The notes: generated by a model from the sequence alone, not told the origin. A stretch of 45,689 nt of DNA from Bacillus sp. AFS098217 (GCF_002551815.1 NZ_NVPR01000024.1:34982-80670), one strand, 5' to 3'; counted from the stretch's first letter, positions 32,939 to 41,775 are shown. Numbers and translations: made by a program.

Positions 32939-34263
32939 CCCGTTAAAATATCTTCATTTGGATATTTTATTTTTCTTTGTTTTTTACGAGCAAAAGAAAA
33001 TGCTAACGTTAACGGACCCATTTTCCCAAAAAACATCATAAATACAATGATTATTTTTCCGATTATTGTTAAATGCGGAGTAAGCCCCATGCTTAGGCCA
33101 ACGGTTCCAAATGCTGAAAACACTTCAAATGCACTCATTAATAGAGGGACTTGTTCTGTAATACTTAAAATTAAAATGGAAAAGAAGATAAATAAGATTG
33201 AAATGACTGTAATTGTCAATGCCTTGACGATAAGGGCATCTTTAATGGATTTTTTGAAAATGACAATATCATCTTGCTCTCGCAAAAATTTTACTACGCC
33301 TAATAACATAATTAAAAAAGTTGTTAATTTAATACCTCCACCTGTCGAAGCACTGCCAGCCCCAATGAACATGAGGAGCATCATTAATAAAAGAGAAGGT
33401 TTTGATAATTGCGCTATGTCAACGGTATTAAAACCAGCTGTACGTGTAGAAATAGCTTGAAAATAAGCAGCCATTCCTTCTTCAAATGGTGTAAAGCCTT
33501 TCATAGAAATAGGGTTATCAAATTCAAATATCAAAATTAAAATCGTAGCACCTATATTTACAATAAGGGTAGAAGAGAGCATAAGCTTAGAGTGTAAGGT
33601 AAGGTTTTTAAAATTTTTTTTTCGTTTTACATCTACTATGACTGTGAAACCTATTCCTCCTAAAATGATGAGAGAAGAAATGACTATATTGACGAGGATG
33701 CTATGTGAGTGAGACATTAAATTATCAGTCCAAAGAGAAAAACCTGCGTTGTTAAATGCCGAAATGGCATGGAAGAAACTATAATATAGTCCATGAGAAA
33801 CACCGTATTTTGGAATCCATTCAAAAGCAAGAAGAAGGGTAGCGAAACATTCAACAGTAAAAGAAAATAGAAATAATGATTTCGCAAGGCGGATAACGCC
33901 CCCGATGTTCGTCTGGTTTAATGCTTGTTGTAGTAAAATCCGATTTTGGAGACCGATTTTTCTCCCGAGCATAATCGCGATTAATATAGCGAAGCTCATA
34001 ATGCCAAGACCGCCAACTTGTATGAGTGTTAAAATGACAAGTTGGCCAAACAAGGTGAATATTTTTCCAGTATCAACAACACCGAGTCCCGTAACTGTAA
34101 ATGCAGAAACGGTTGTAAATAAGGCATCTAGCCAAGAAATAGAAGCTGTAGTAGCGATGGGAAGTTTTAATAGGCATGTTCCGATAATGGATAGCGTAAT
34201 AAAAGATAAAGTGAGTACACGTGGTGGACTCATTCCGATGTTAATCCGTTTCATATCGTACAT
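32935..34263 (-). CDS. KtrB/TrkH-family potassium transporter subunit (copy 1)
   Basis: Membrane pore subunit of a Ktr-type K+ (Na+-coupled) uptake system, 442 aa. Four P-loop repeats with the selectivity-filter glycines are visible: SAFTVTGLG, SAFNNAGF, TRTAGFN and SAFGTVGLS. I start at ATG 34263, just after AAAGGAAAG; the longer frame reads into the SASP terminator region. A second KtrB-type gene lies at 40387. No KtrA/KtrC RCK gene is next to either, so the partner must be elsewhere. The stop codon overlaps the terC riboswitch promoter. Confidence 0.88.
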   Translation of the reverse strand: MYDMKRINIGMSPPRVLTLSFITLSIIGTCLLKLPIATTASISWLDALFTTVSAFTVTGLGVVDTGKIFTLFGQLVILTLIQVGGLGIMSFAILIAIMLGRKIGLQNRILLQQALNQTNIGGVIRLAKSLFLFSFTVECFATLLLAFEWIPKYGVSHGLYYSFFHAISAFNNAGFSLWTDNLMSHSHSILVNIVISSLIILGGIGFTVIVDVKRKKNFKNLTLHSKLMLSSTLIVNIGATILILIFEFDNPISMKGFTPFEEGMAAYFQAISTRTAGFNTVDIAQLSKPSLLLMMLLMFIGAGSASTGGGIKLTTFLIMLLGVVKFLREQDDIVIFKKSIKDALIVKALTITVISILFIFFSILILSITEQVPLLMSAFEVFSAFGTVGLSMGLTPHLTIIGKIIIVFMMFFGKMGPLTLAFSFARKKQRKIKYPNEDILTG

Positions 34264-34317
34264 CTTTCCTTTCGGTTTGCTTTTTGTAGTATGTGAAAAA
34301 GGATTGCAATGTATGTT

Positions 34318-34350
34318 GAAAAGGAAAGGGGACAGATTGTATCTGCCCCC
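34318..34350 (-). terminator. SASP gene terminator
   Basis: GGGGACAGAT and ATCTGCCCC form a stem with a short loop; on the minus strand a T-rich tail follows. Confidence 0.75.
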
Positions 34351-34370
34351 AGAAGCCATTGTTTATAAGA

Positions 34371-34556
34371 TTATCCACGTAATTGTTGTTGAGCTAAAGA
34401 AACAAGACGTTTTGTTACTTCGCCACCAACAGATCCATTAGAACGAGATGCTGTATTAGATCCTAAACTTACACCAAATTCTTGTGCGATTTCATATTTA
34501 AATTGTTCAAGTGCTTGCTCGACACCAGGAACGAGTAATTTATTTGTTCTTGCCAT
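34371..34556 (-). CDS. Alpha/beta-type small acid-soluble spore protein
   Basis: DNA-coating protein of the spore core, 61 aa. It has the family sequence [31 protein letters not shown], with the GPR protease site at EFGV, and [24 protein letters not shown] at the end. I start at ATG 34556 (MARTNKLL) after AAGGATG. Expression in the forespore under sigma-G is expected from the family; I did not identify the promoter with confidence. It is a single gene with a terminator. Confidence 0.95.
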   Translation of the reverse strand: MARTNKLLVPGVEQALEQFKYEIAQEFGVSLGSNTASRSNGSVGGEVTKRLVSLAQQQLRG

Positions 34557-34693
34557 TGTTAGACACATCCTTATTTAAAATCCAGTTTATTTTGTTTTGA
34601 ATCATTTGCTGTATAAACTGGTACTGTTATTGTGTGTGTTATAGGTCTACTCATACACGGAAGTAATCGGAGGGATTAGAACTTCTTGGATAT

Positions 34694-34727
34694 AAAAAAA
34701 GAGTAGCAAATTAGCTACTCTTTTTTT
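34694..34727 (-). terminator. phaQPJ terminator (overlaps phaJ stop)
   Basis: AAAAAAAGAGTAGC and GCTACTCTTTTTTT form a perfect 14-bp stem; the phaJ stop codon lies in it. Confidence 0.9.
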
Positions 34728-35158
34728 AGTATAGTTGCTGTTCCTTCAACAACTATGTTATTTAATTGATTATATATATTTGTTTGCAACGTAATAATTT
34801 TTTTATCATCACGTTTTTGGATAACCTCTACGACTACACGCAATGTATCGCCGATTTTTACAGGTGCACGAAATGAAACATTTTGCGATAAATAAATTGT
34901 GTTTTTTCCGGGTAATTTTGTTCCAAGAATGGTAGAAATAAAACTTGAAACAAGCATACCATGTGCAATACGTTCTTTGAATATTGTTGTTTTTGCAAAA
35001 GAATCTAGAATATGAATAGGATTTACATCTCCAGTTAGTTTTGCAAAATTGATGATATCTTCATTCGTAATTGTTTTTGTTAGCGATGCTTGATCACCAA
35101 CTTGAATCTCATCGTAATGAAGCTCCTTAACAGCTTGTGCTTCTTGAAATGGATTCAT
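34715..35158 (-). CDS. phaJ: (R)-specific enoyl-CoA hydratase PhaJ (MaoC-like)
   Basis: Supplies (R)-3-hydroxyacyl-CoA from beta-oxidation for PHA synthesis. It is a 147-aa hot-dog-fold MaoC-type hydratase with the catalytic D-x4-H in DVNPIH and the following GMLVSSFISTILG. I start at ATG 35158 (MNPFQEAQ), five bases after AGGAGG. The frame stays open for 32 more codons towards phaP (to 35254), but that extension has no ribosome-binding site. It is the last gene of the minus-strand phaQ-phaP-phaJ group. Confidence 0.9.
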   Translation of the reverse strand: MNPFQEAQAVKELHYDEIQVGDQASLTKTITNEDIINFAKLTGDVNPIHILDSFAKTTIFKERIAHGMLVSSFISTILGTKLPGKNTIYLSQNVSFRAPVKIGDTLRVVVEVIQKRDDKKIITLQTNIYNQLNNIVVEGTATILKKE

Positions 35159-35259
35159 GTTTTCCTCCTTTTTTTCCATGTTGAAAAATGTAAGCCATCT
35201 TGATGTAATGGGAGGAAGAAAGAGTTTCGTTTGTTCGGGAGTAAGCTTCCACATTTTTC

Positions 35260-35784
35260 TTACTTGATGGAAGTGAATAGATTTTTTGAATTTTCCTCGA
35301 ACTTTTTTACGAGTTCCAGTTGTGTGGATTTGAACTCTTCCAAAAAACCTTCTAGTTGTTTTTGCACCTCGTCACGTTGAAGTTGTTGCTGTTCGATAAA
35401 TTGTTTTGTTGTTTCTTCAAATTGACCACTTGTTTGAGTAAGGATAGACAAAGATGTTTTTGTAGGAGAGACGGTAAGCTGATGGATATGATTGGAAAGT
35501 TCATCCCATTTGTCTTGCCATTCATTAATTTGATCGTTTAAGGAGTTACCTGTAAATTGTTTTACGTATTCTGTATATTGGCTGTTCAATTGAGCAGTGA
35601 ATTGTTGTAGTTCTTTTTCAAGTTCGTCAACTCCTGCTGTTAATTTATGCAAAGCATCTTGTTGTTGTTTTAATGTTTCTAAAGTAAGTTGCTCTAATTG
35701 TTTCCCTGCTGAAGAGAAAAGGGAAAGAGAATGTGACCAATTTTTCCAAAATGCATCGACAAGTTCGTATGGTTTAGTTTCCAT
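35260..35784 (-). CDS. phaP: Polyhydroxyalkanoate granule protein PhaP
   Basis: Phasin-type PHA inclusion protein, 174 aa. It is rich in Gln, Glu, Lys and Leu with extended amphipathic helices (LEQLTLETLKQQQDALHKLTAG, QLQRDEVQKQLEGFLEEF), no signal peptide and no membrane segment, as in Bacillus PhaP. It coats PHB granules. It lies between phaQ and phaJ. Its own promoter may be in the 42-bp gap after phaQ; control by the PhaQ repressor is known from B. megaterium. Confidence 0.92.
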   Translation of the reverse strand: METKPYELVDAFWKNWSHSLSLFSSAGKQLEQLTLETLKQQQDALHKLTAGVDELEKELQQFTAQLNSQYTEYVKQFTGNSLNDQINEWQDKWDELSNHIHQLTVSPTKTSLSILTQTSGQFEETTKQFIEQQQLQRDEVQKQLEGFLEEFKSTQLELVKKFEENSKNLFTSIK

Positions 35785-35826
35785 GGTTTGACCTCCAAAT
35801 GTTTTTTTACATATTGTGAACGCAGA

Positions 35827-36279
35827 TTATTCTGCTGTACCACCAGGTGAAGATGAAGAGTTTTTTTCATCCTTTTCTGGAGAAGTAGAAAATGGAAAGA
35901 AAGCGTTGGTGTATAACGTAAAAAATGTCCGCAGCATATTTTGATAATGTTCAAAAGAGGTCGCGCATGTTGCTAAATACTGCTCTCCATATTCTGTTAA
36001 AGAATAAATTCGTTTTGCTGGCCCTCCTTCACTTGTATCCCAAGTAGAAGAAATAAGGTTTTCTTTTTCTAATTTGCGCAAGGTACGATAAACATTGCCT
36101 TGGTCAACAGAAGAAAAGCCGATGTCCATTAGCATTTGAATCAGTTTGTAACCGTGAAGACTCCAGTCTTTTAGACAGAGAAGTAAGAAGGGAACTAAGA
36201 AGTTTTTTGGCATGGAGTTTGGTTGTTTCGCTTGGCTTTTTTCCAAACTTTCTTGTTGTTCTGGTTCATTCTGTAGCAT
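35827..36279 (-). CDS. phaQ: PhaQ, PHB-responsive PadR-type repressor
   Basis: A 150-aa winged-helix regulator of the PadR family. The N-terminal segment (FLVPFLLLCLKDWSLHGYKLIQMLMDIGF) and the recognition region (GNVYRTLRKLEKENLISSTWDTSEGGPAKRIYSLTEYGEQYL) are typical. In Bacillus PhaQ represses phaP and itself and leaves DNA when PHB is present. It is divergent from phaRBC. A 7-7-7 inverted repeat in the shared upstream region is a candidate operator. Confidence 0.9.
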   Translation of the reverse strand: MLQNEPEQQESLEKSQAKQPNSMPKNFLVPFLLLCLKDWSLHGYKLIQMLMDIGFSSVDQGNVYRTLRKLEKENLISSTWDTSEGGPAKRIYSLTEYGEQYLATCATSFEHYQNMLRTFFTLYTNAFFPFSTSPEKDEKNSSSSPGGTAE

Positions 36280-36324
36280 GATTGTGCATCACCTCATGAA
36301 TCAGTTAGATGGAATTTTTTGCTT

Positions 36325-36345
36325 ATAAGTGCAATTTACACTTAT
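36325..36345. promoter_or_regulatory. Inverted repeat between phaQ and phaR (PhaQ operator candidate)
   Basis: ATAAGTG (36325-36331) and CACTTAT (36339-36345) are separated by 7 bp. It lies 46 bp before phaQ in the divergent promoter region, so it could control phaQP and phaRBC together. PadR-type repressors bind such repeats; the assignment to PhaQ is inferred. Confidence 0.6.
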
Positions 36346-36477
36346 CTGTTTTTAAAGTCAATACATTTGTTAGAATATAGAAAAAAATAAAATACAGACT
36401 TGAACTTTTTTTCAGAATATTGGAAAATAGTGAATAGGTTGAATTGTTTCAAATACGAATAAAGGAGTGTAGGAGAA

Positions 36478-36960
36478 GTGATTGATCAAAAGTTTGATCC
36501 ACTACAAACATGGAAAGAAGTGTATGAACAGACCGAAACATTTTGGGGAAAAGCGCTCAATGAAACAATCAAAACAGAAGAGTATTCTGCTTGGATGGGA
36601 AGCGTTCTAGATTTGAACTTGTTTTATCAGAAGATGTTAAATGATGCAACAAAGGGCTATTTAGAAAAAGTGAACATGCCAACTCAAGAAGATATTGCAA
36701 GAGTAGCTACGCTTGTTATTAACTTAGAAAATAAAGTTGACAACATCGAAGAGTTTTTGGAAGAGAAAGCAGATTCTTTAGAACAACCTCCTACGCTAAA
36801 ACGCGATGTAATTAAAGTGAAACAAGATATGCGAACATTAGAAAATAAAATGGACAAGATTTTAGAACTGCTTGAAAAGCAAAATGAAGTATTAGCAAAA
36901 TTGCAAGAGCCTGCAAAAGAAGAAGTAAAAGCACCGGTGAAACCGGAAAATAAAAAGTAA
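36478..36960 (+). CDS. phaR: Class IV PHA synthase subunit PhaR
   Basis: A 160-aa accessory subunit needed with PhaC for active class IV PHA synthase. The sequence FDPLQTWKEVYEQTETFWGKALNETIKTEEYSAWMGSVLD is the family start; a coiled-coil-rich rest follows (NLENKVDNIEEFLEEKADSL, VKQDMRTLENKMDKILELLEKQNEVLAKLQ) and a Lys/Glu/Pro tail. It starts with GTG after AGGAG, with no ATG near. It is the first gene of phaRBC, with a hairpin (36987-37013) before phaB. Confidence 0.92.
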   Translation: MIDQKFDPLQTWKEVYEQTETFWGKALNETIKTEEYSAWMGSVLDLNLFYQKMLNDATKGYLEKVNMPTQEDIARVATLVINLENKVDNIEEFLEEKADSLEQPPTLKRDVIKVKQDMRTLENKMDKILELLEKQNEVLAKLQEPAKEEVKAPVKPENKK

Positions 36961-36986
36961 TAAAGAAGCGCTTTGTTTAGATGTTT

Positions 36987-37013
36987 CAAAAAGGGGAGAA
37001 AGAATCTCTTTTT
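36987..37013 (+). other. Hairpin between phaR and phaB
   Basis: AAAAAG-GGGAGA and TCTCTTTTT flank a short loop. The T-run is part of the stem, so it may slow or partly end transcription between phaR and phaB. Confidence 0.4.
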
Positions 37014-37117
37014 AAGACAGCATAAACGGCGAAAACATATTATATATGGGACTTCGTTATACGAGTGCCAAATTGATTCATTAATTATCGTTCACAAATG
37101 AATAAGGGGGAAAAGAA

Positions 37118-37861
37118 ATGGTTCAATTAAATGGTAAAGTAGCAATCGTAACAGGCGGAGCAAAAGGGATTGGAAAAGCGATTACAGAAGCGTTAGCAAA
37201 AGAAGGCGCAAAAGTTGTTATTAACTACAATAGCAGTAAAGAAGCAGCTGAAAATCTAGTAAATGAATTAGGAACAAAAGGACATGATGTGTATGCAGTT
37301 CAAGCAGATGTGTCGAAACTAGAGGATGCAAAACGCCTTGTAGATGAAGCTGTGAATCATTTTGGTAAGGTTGATATTCTTGTCAATAATGCTGGTATTA
37401 CAAGAGATCGTACATTCAAAAAGTTAAATCGAGAAGATTGGGACCGCGTAATCGATGTGAATTTAAGTAGTGTGTTTAATACAACAAGTGCAGCACTTCC
37501 TTACATAACAGAATCTGAAGAAGGAAGAATTATTAGCATTTCCTCTATTATTGGGCAAGCTGGTGGGTTCGGCCAAACAAACTATTCAGCAGCAAAAGCA
37601 GGTATGCTAGGGTTTACAAAATCATTAGCATTAGAGCTTGCGAGAACGAATGTAACAGTAAATGCAATTTGCCCAGGATTTATTGATACAGAAATGGTAG
37701 CAGAAGTACCGGAAGATGTTCGTCAAAAAATCGTTTCTAAGATTCCAAAGAAACGTTTCGGACAAGCAGATGAAATTGCAAAAGGTGTTGTATATCTGTG
37801 CCGTGATGGAGCGTATATCACAGGGCAGCAACTAAATATTAACGGCGGATTATATATGTAA
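37118..37861 (+). CDS. phaB: Acetoacetyl-CoA reductase PhaB
   Basis: Reduces acetoacetyl-CoA to (R)-3-hydroxybutyryl-CoA, the PHB monomer, with NADPH. It is a 247-aa short-chain dehydrogenase. The Rossmann motif is GGAKGIG (12-18), NNAG is at about 90, and the catalytic Ser (ISSIIGQAGG) and the Tyr-Lys pair (NYSAAKAG, about 153-157) are present. The family also includes FabG, but its position in phaRBC fixes the role. AGGGGGAAAAG precedes the ATG. Confidence 0.93.
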   Translation: MVQLNGKVAIVTGGAKGIGKAITEALAKEGAKVVINYNSSKEAAENLVNELGTKGHDVYAVQADVSKLEDAKRLVDEAVNHFGKVDILVNNAGITRDRTFKKLNREDWDRVIDVNLSSVFNTTSAALPYITESEEGRIISISSIIGQAGGFGQTNYSAAKAGMLGFTKSLALELARTNVTVNAICPGFIDTEMVAEVPEDVRQKIVSKIPKKRFGQADEIAKGVVYLCRDGAYITGQQLNINGGLYM

Positions 37862-37870
37862 TGAAGTAAG

Positions 37871-37910
37871 AAGAAAGTGCATATCCATAGCAGGAGTGCA
37901 CTTCTTTCTT
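37871..37910 (+). other. Hairpin between phaB and phaC
   Basis: AAAGTGCA pairs with TGCACTT, with further A-rich/T-rich pairing, around a 15-nt loop. No T-run follows the stem; a processing or stabilising role is possible. Confidence 0.45.
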
Positions 37911-37944
37911 GAAGAAGGAAATCAATCAAAAAGGAGATAGAAAA

Positions 37945-39030
37945 ATGACTACATTCGTAACAGAATGGGAAAAACAATTGGAATTATACCCAGAAGAATA
38001 TCGAAAAGCATATCGTCGTTTTAAAAGAGCGAGTCAAGTTCTACTACGTGAACCAGAACCACAAGTTGGTTTAACGCCAAAAGAGGTTATTTGGACTAAA
38101 AATAAAACGAAGCTTTATCGTTACATTCCAAAACAAGAAAAAACACACGGAGTTCCAATTTTATTGATTTATGCGTTAATCAATAAACCATATATTATGG
38201 ACTTAACACCAGGAAATAGTTTGGTGGAATACTTAGTAGATCGTGGTTTTGATGTGTATATGCTTGATTGGGGAACATTTGGTTTAGAAGATAGTCATTT
38301 AAAATTTGATGATTTCGTGTTCGATTATATTGCAAAAGCAGTTAAAAAGGTAATGAGAACTGCAAAATCGGACGAGATTTCTTTACTTGGTTACTGCATG
38401 GGAGGAACACTAACATCCATTTATGCAGCACTTCACCCGCATATGCCAATTCGTAATTTGATTTTTATGACAAGTCCGTTTGATTTTTCTGAGACAGGAT
38501 TATATGGTCCATTATTAGATGAAAAGTATTTTAACTTAGACAAAGCAGTTGATACGTTTGGTAATATACCACCGGAAATGATTGATTTTGGAAATAAAAT
38601 GCTAAAACCAATTACAAATTTTGTTGGTCCGTATGTTGCTTTACTTGATCGCTCAGAAAATGAGCGCTTTGTAGAAAGTTGGAAACTCATTCAAAAATGG
38701 GTCGGAGATGGTATCCCGTTCCCAGGCGAATCATATCGACAATGGATTCGCGACTTTTATCAAAATAATAAACTAGTCAAAGGTGAGCTTATAATTCGAG
38801 GACAAAAAGTTAAACTCGAAAATATTAAGGCAAATGTATTAAATATTTCAGCAAAACGTGATCATATTGCCTTGCCCTGTCAAGTAGAAGCATTACTTGA
38901 GCATATTTCTAGTACAGATAAACAATATGTGTGCTTGCCAACGGGACATATGTCAGTTGTATACGGTGGAACAGCTGTAAAACAAACATATCCAACAGTT
39001 GGGGATTGGCTTGAAGAACGTTCTAATTAA
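37945..39030 (+). CDS. phaC: Class IV poly-3-hydroxyalkanoate synthase PhaC
   Basis: Polymerises 3-hydroxyacyl-CoA into PHA granules together with PhaR. It is a 361-aa alpha/beta hydrolase-like enzyme. The lipase-like box GYCMGG holds the nucleophile C151, with the catalytic Asp in KRDHIALP and His in GHMSVVYGG, and the family Trp and Pro residues (LDWGTFG). The residue number of the cysteine equals the one I recall for class IV enzymes. I start at ATG 37945 (MTTFVTEW) after AAAGGAGATAG; a longer frame from 37909 is upstream of the ribosome-binding site. Confidence 0.95.
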   Translation: MTTFVTEWEKQLELYPEEYRKAYRRFKRASQVLLREPEPQVGLTPKEVIWTKNKTKLYRYIPKQEKTHGVPILLIYALINKPYIMDLTPGNSLVEYLVDRGFDVYMLDWGTFGLEDSHLKFDDFVFDYIAKAVKKVMRTAKSDEISLLGYCMGGTLTSIYAALHPHMPIRNLIFMTSPFDFSETGLYGPLLDEKYFNLDKAVDTFGNIPPEMIDFGNKMLKPITNFVGPYVALLDRSENERFVESWKLIQKWVGDGIPFPGESYRQWIRDFYQNNKLVKGELIIRGQKVKLENIKANVLNISAKRDHIALPCQVEALLEHISSTDKQYVCLPTGHMSVVYGGTAVKQTYPTVGDWLEERSN

Positions 39031-39079
39031 GATGAAACACGATAGGAAAAGGTAATTTTGTTATTGTGCTAAGTGAAAT

Positions 39080-39118
39080 AAAAAATCCAGCTAACGAGTG
39101 CTAGCTGGATTTTTTTTT
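39080..39118 (+). terminator. phaRBC terminator
   Basis: AAAAATCCAGCTA and TAGCTGGATTTTT form a 13-bp stem with an 8-nt loop and a long T-run. Confidence 0.92.
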
Positions 39119-39168
39119 GAGAAATAACGAAAAATAAAAGGAGGAAATTTCATCTTAGGAGTATAGTT

Positions 39169-40362
39169 ATGAAACTAACATTTGGGAATTTGTTTTGGAA
39201 TCAAGGAGCTTGTATGCCTTGTTATCCACTATTAGAAAATGATATGATATGTGATGTGCTTATTATTGGAAGCCGAGAAGCTGGCGCTCATATTGCGTAT
39301 TTGTTAACGAAGATAGGGATGAGTGTTACACTAATTGGTAAAGGGAAAATTGCAAATGGAAGCACAGCTGCTAATACAGGGTTACTACAATTCGTTCATG
39401 ATAAATCATTGACTTCACTAATTCATACATTTGGTGAAGAAAAAGGTGTACGTGCTTATCAGCTTTGTTATGAGGCCCTGCAGACACTAGAACGTATTGT
39501 TCCAATGCTAGATATTGATCCTAATTTTATTCCAAGAAAAAGTTTATATTATGCAAGTCAAAGTGAAGATATTTCATTTTTGCAGGAAGAATATCGCACA
39601 TTACGCCATTACGGATTTCCTGTTGAGTATTTAATGGAAGCTGATATTAGAAATCGATATTCATTTACAAAGCCAGCGGCACTATGCACCCACGGGGATG
39701 CAGAAGTGAATCCATATATGTTAACTCATGGTCTCATACATAAAGCGAAGCAACTTGGGGCTACTATTTTTGAAAATACAGAGGCTATGCACATTAAGCC
39801 TGCGCAAAAAGATTTAATTTGTTACACAAAAACAGGTAAGAAAATTGTAGCGAAATCAGTTATTATGGCTACAGGATACGAAGCGCTCTTTGGAAAAAAA
39901 GAAAGAAACACAACAATAGGGACTTCCTATGCAATTGTGACAAATGAGCAAGAGCATTTTGATGGATGGTACGACCAGTCTTTAATTTGGGAAACGGCCC
40001 GGCCTTATTTGTATTTTCGTACATATAAGAATCGCATTATTGTAGGTGGACTGGATGAAACGATGAAGCTTCAGAAGATTGGTGATACGAAGTTGTTGTA
40101 TAAACGAAATTTACTTACTAAAATTATACAAGAAATGTTTCCAAATATGAAAAATGTAAGAGCTGACTATTATTGGGCTGCTGCGTTTGGTGGAAGTCAT
40201 GATGGACTTCCTATTTTAAAAGAAGATGAAAAGATACCTAATTTATATTATGCATTACCGTATGGGGGAAATGGAACTGTATACGGAATGGTATTTGCAA
40301 AGTTATTTCGGAAATTATTTACAAATAAAGAAATCAGTGACTTTTCTTTATTTAATCGATAG
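39169..40362 (+). CDS. FAD-dependent oxidoreductase (DAO family) with altered GxGxxG
   Basis: A 397-aa protein of the glycine/D-amino acid oxidase (DAO) group. The N-terminal dinucleotide fold is DVLIIGSREAGAHIAYLL (about 29-46), where the second glycine of GxGxxG is Arg (R36, codon CGA at 39274). The rest is in line with the family: NTGLLQFVHD, a VIMATGYEA block, YLYFRTYKNRIIVGGLDE and the C-terminal YALPYGGNGTVYGMVFAK. It lies 24 bp before a KtrB-type gene and may be co-transcribed with it. Substrate is unknown. The change could weaken FAD binding, or the family may tolerate it. Confidence 0.78.
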   Translation: MKLTFGNLFWNQGACMPCYPLLENDMICDVLIIGSREAGAHIAYLLTKIGMSVTLIGKGKIANGSTAANTGLLQFVHDKSLTSLIHTFGEEKGVRAYQLCYEALQTLERIVPMLDIDPNFIPRKSLYYASQSEDISFLQEEYRTLRHYGFPVEYLMEADIRNRYSFTKPAALCTHGDAEVNPYMLTHGLIHKAKQLGATIFENTEAMHIKPAQKDLICYTKTGKKIVAKSVIMATGYEALFGKKERNTTIGTSYAIVTNEQEHFDGWYDQSLIWETARPYLYFRTYKNRIIVGGLDETMKLQKIGDTKLLYKRNLLTKIIQEMFPNMKNVRADYYWAAAFGGSHDGLPILKEDEKIPNLYYALPYGGNGTVYGMVFAKLFRKLFTNKEISDFSLFNR

Positions 40363-40386
40363 AAAAAAAGGTAGCGAAGTGATGGG

Positions 40387-41736
40387 ATGAGAGAGATAAA
40401 GAAGTTATTACAAAAATTACGCCCGGTGCAGCTTATCGTTTTATTTTACTTTATAGCAGTAATTGTTTCGGTAATCTTATTAAGTTTACCATTTGTTATT
40501 AAACCGGGTGTAAAGTGGACATTTATAGATGCTTTATTTACATCTGTTAGTGCTGTAAGTGTTACAGGACTTTCGGTTGTGTCTATTCCTGATACGTTTA
40601 GTACAGCGGGGATTATTGTTTTAGCGCTTGTTTTACAATTTGGTGGTTTAGGAATTATGGCACTTGGTACATTTGTTTGGATGATAACGGGTAAAAAAAT
40701 TGGTTTGCAGGGAAGACGATTAATTATGGCCGACCATAACCAAGGAAATTTATCTGGGCTTGTTGATTTGATGCGGTCTATTTTAATTGTAATTATTTCA
40801 ATAGAAATCGTTGGGGCGCTGCTGTTAGGAACAAGATTTTTACATTATTTCCCAACGTGGAAAGAAGCTTATTTTCATGGTTTTTTTGCTTCTGTTAGTG
40901 CGACAACAAACGGTGGCTTTGATTTAACAGGTCAATCGCTTATTCCGTACCAAAAAGACTATATTGTACAAATCATTCATATGCTACTCATTATCTTAGG
41001 AGCAATTGGATTCCCGGTATTAATGGAAGTAAAACAGTATGTAAGTAAGAAAAAACATCAACTATTTCGATTTTCGTTATTTACAAAATTGACAGCAACG
41101 ACATTTTTCTCGCTTATTATTGTTGGCACAATTGTAATTTTTTTATTAGAGCGAAATCAATTTTTAGATGGAAAGTCATGGCATGAAACGTTATTTTATG
41201 CATTGTTTCAATCTGTGACAACGAGAAGTGGTGGGTTGGCCACAATGGATATACAAGACTTGTCCCAACCGACGCTTCTATTTATGAGCATTTTAATGTT
41301 TATCGGTGCTTCTCCAAGTTCAGTTGGAGGAGGGATACGTACAACAACATTTGCTGTTAATATTCTTTCTTTATATTCATTTGCAAAAGGTGGAAGAACA
41401 GTTCGTGTCTTTAAACGGCAATTGCATGAAGAGGATATTTTAAAAGCATCCGTTGTTATGACAATGGGGTTTTTATTATGTGCTTCTGCGTTATTGATTT
41501 TATCTATTACAGAAAATGTACCGCTTATGAATTTAGTTGTTGAAGTGTGCTCAGCTTTTGGAACGACTGGATTATCAACCGGTATCACCCCAGATCTAAC
41601 AACTGCTGGTAAACTCGTATTAATCGTTCTTATGTTTATTGGGCGTGTCGGGATTTTAACATTTATTTTAGCTAGTGGTGGAAGAGAACAACCTCCTCGC
41701 TATAAATATCCGAAAGAGAGAATTATTATTGGATAA
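40387..41736 (+). CDS. KtrB/TrkH-family potassium transporter subunit (copy 2)
   Basis: A 449-aa K+ pore subunit, paralogue of the gene at 32935. The four filter segments are SAVSVTGLS, SATTNGGFD, TTRSGGLAT and SAFGTTGLS. Both share the RCK-docking helices and the ending with a YKYPKERIIIG-like tail (compare IKYPNEDILTG in copy 1). It starts with ATG 24 bp after the oxidoreductase stop, after GGTAGCGAAGTGATGGG. In Bacillus two Ktr systems (KtrAB and KtrCD) are common; these two genes probably represent the two pore subunits, and which is which is not decided here. Confidence 0.9.
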   Translation: MREIKKLLQKLRPVQLIVLFYFIAVIVSVILLSLPFVIKPGVKWTFIDALFTSVSAVSVTGLSVVSIPDTFSTAGIIVLALVLQFGGLGIMALGTFVWMITGKKIGLQGRRLIMADHNQGNLSGLVDLMRSILIVIISIEIVGALLLGTRFLHYFPTWKEAYFHGFFASVSATTNGGFDLTGQSLIPYQKDYIVQIIHMLLIILGAIGFPVLMEVKQYVSKKKHQLFRFSLFTKLTATTFFSLIIVGTIVIFLLERNQFLDGKSWHETLFYALFQSVTTRSGGLATMDIQDLSQPTLLFMSILMFIGASPSSVGGGIRTTTFAVNILSLYSFAKGGRTVRVFKRQLHEEDILKASVVMTMGFLLCASALLILSITENVPLMNLVVEVCSAFGTTGLSTGITPDLTTAGKLVLIVLMFIGRVGILTFILASGGREQPPRYKYPKERIIIG

Positions 41737-41742
41737 CATGAA

Positions 41743-41775
41743 GCCATTCTACCTGTGAAGGTAGAATGGCTTTTT
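41743..41775. terminator. Terminator between KtrB copy 2 and the DUF3905-like gene
   Basis: GCCATTCTACCT and AGGTAGAATGGC form a 12-bp stem with a short loop and T5 on the plus strand. It lies between convergent genes. Confidence 0.9.

Noticed and set aside
35159-35254. 32-codon in-frame extension upstream of phaJ
   Set aside because: No ribosome-binding site at its start, and AGGAGG stands before ATG 35158. The extension looks like open sequence between phaP and phaJ.
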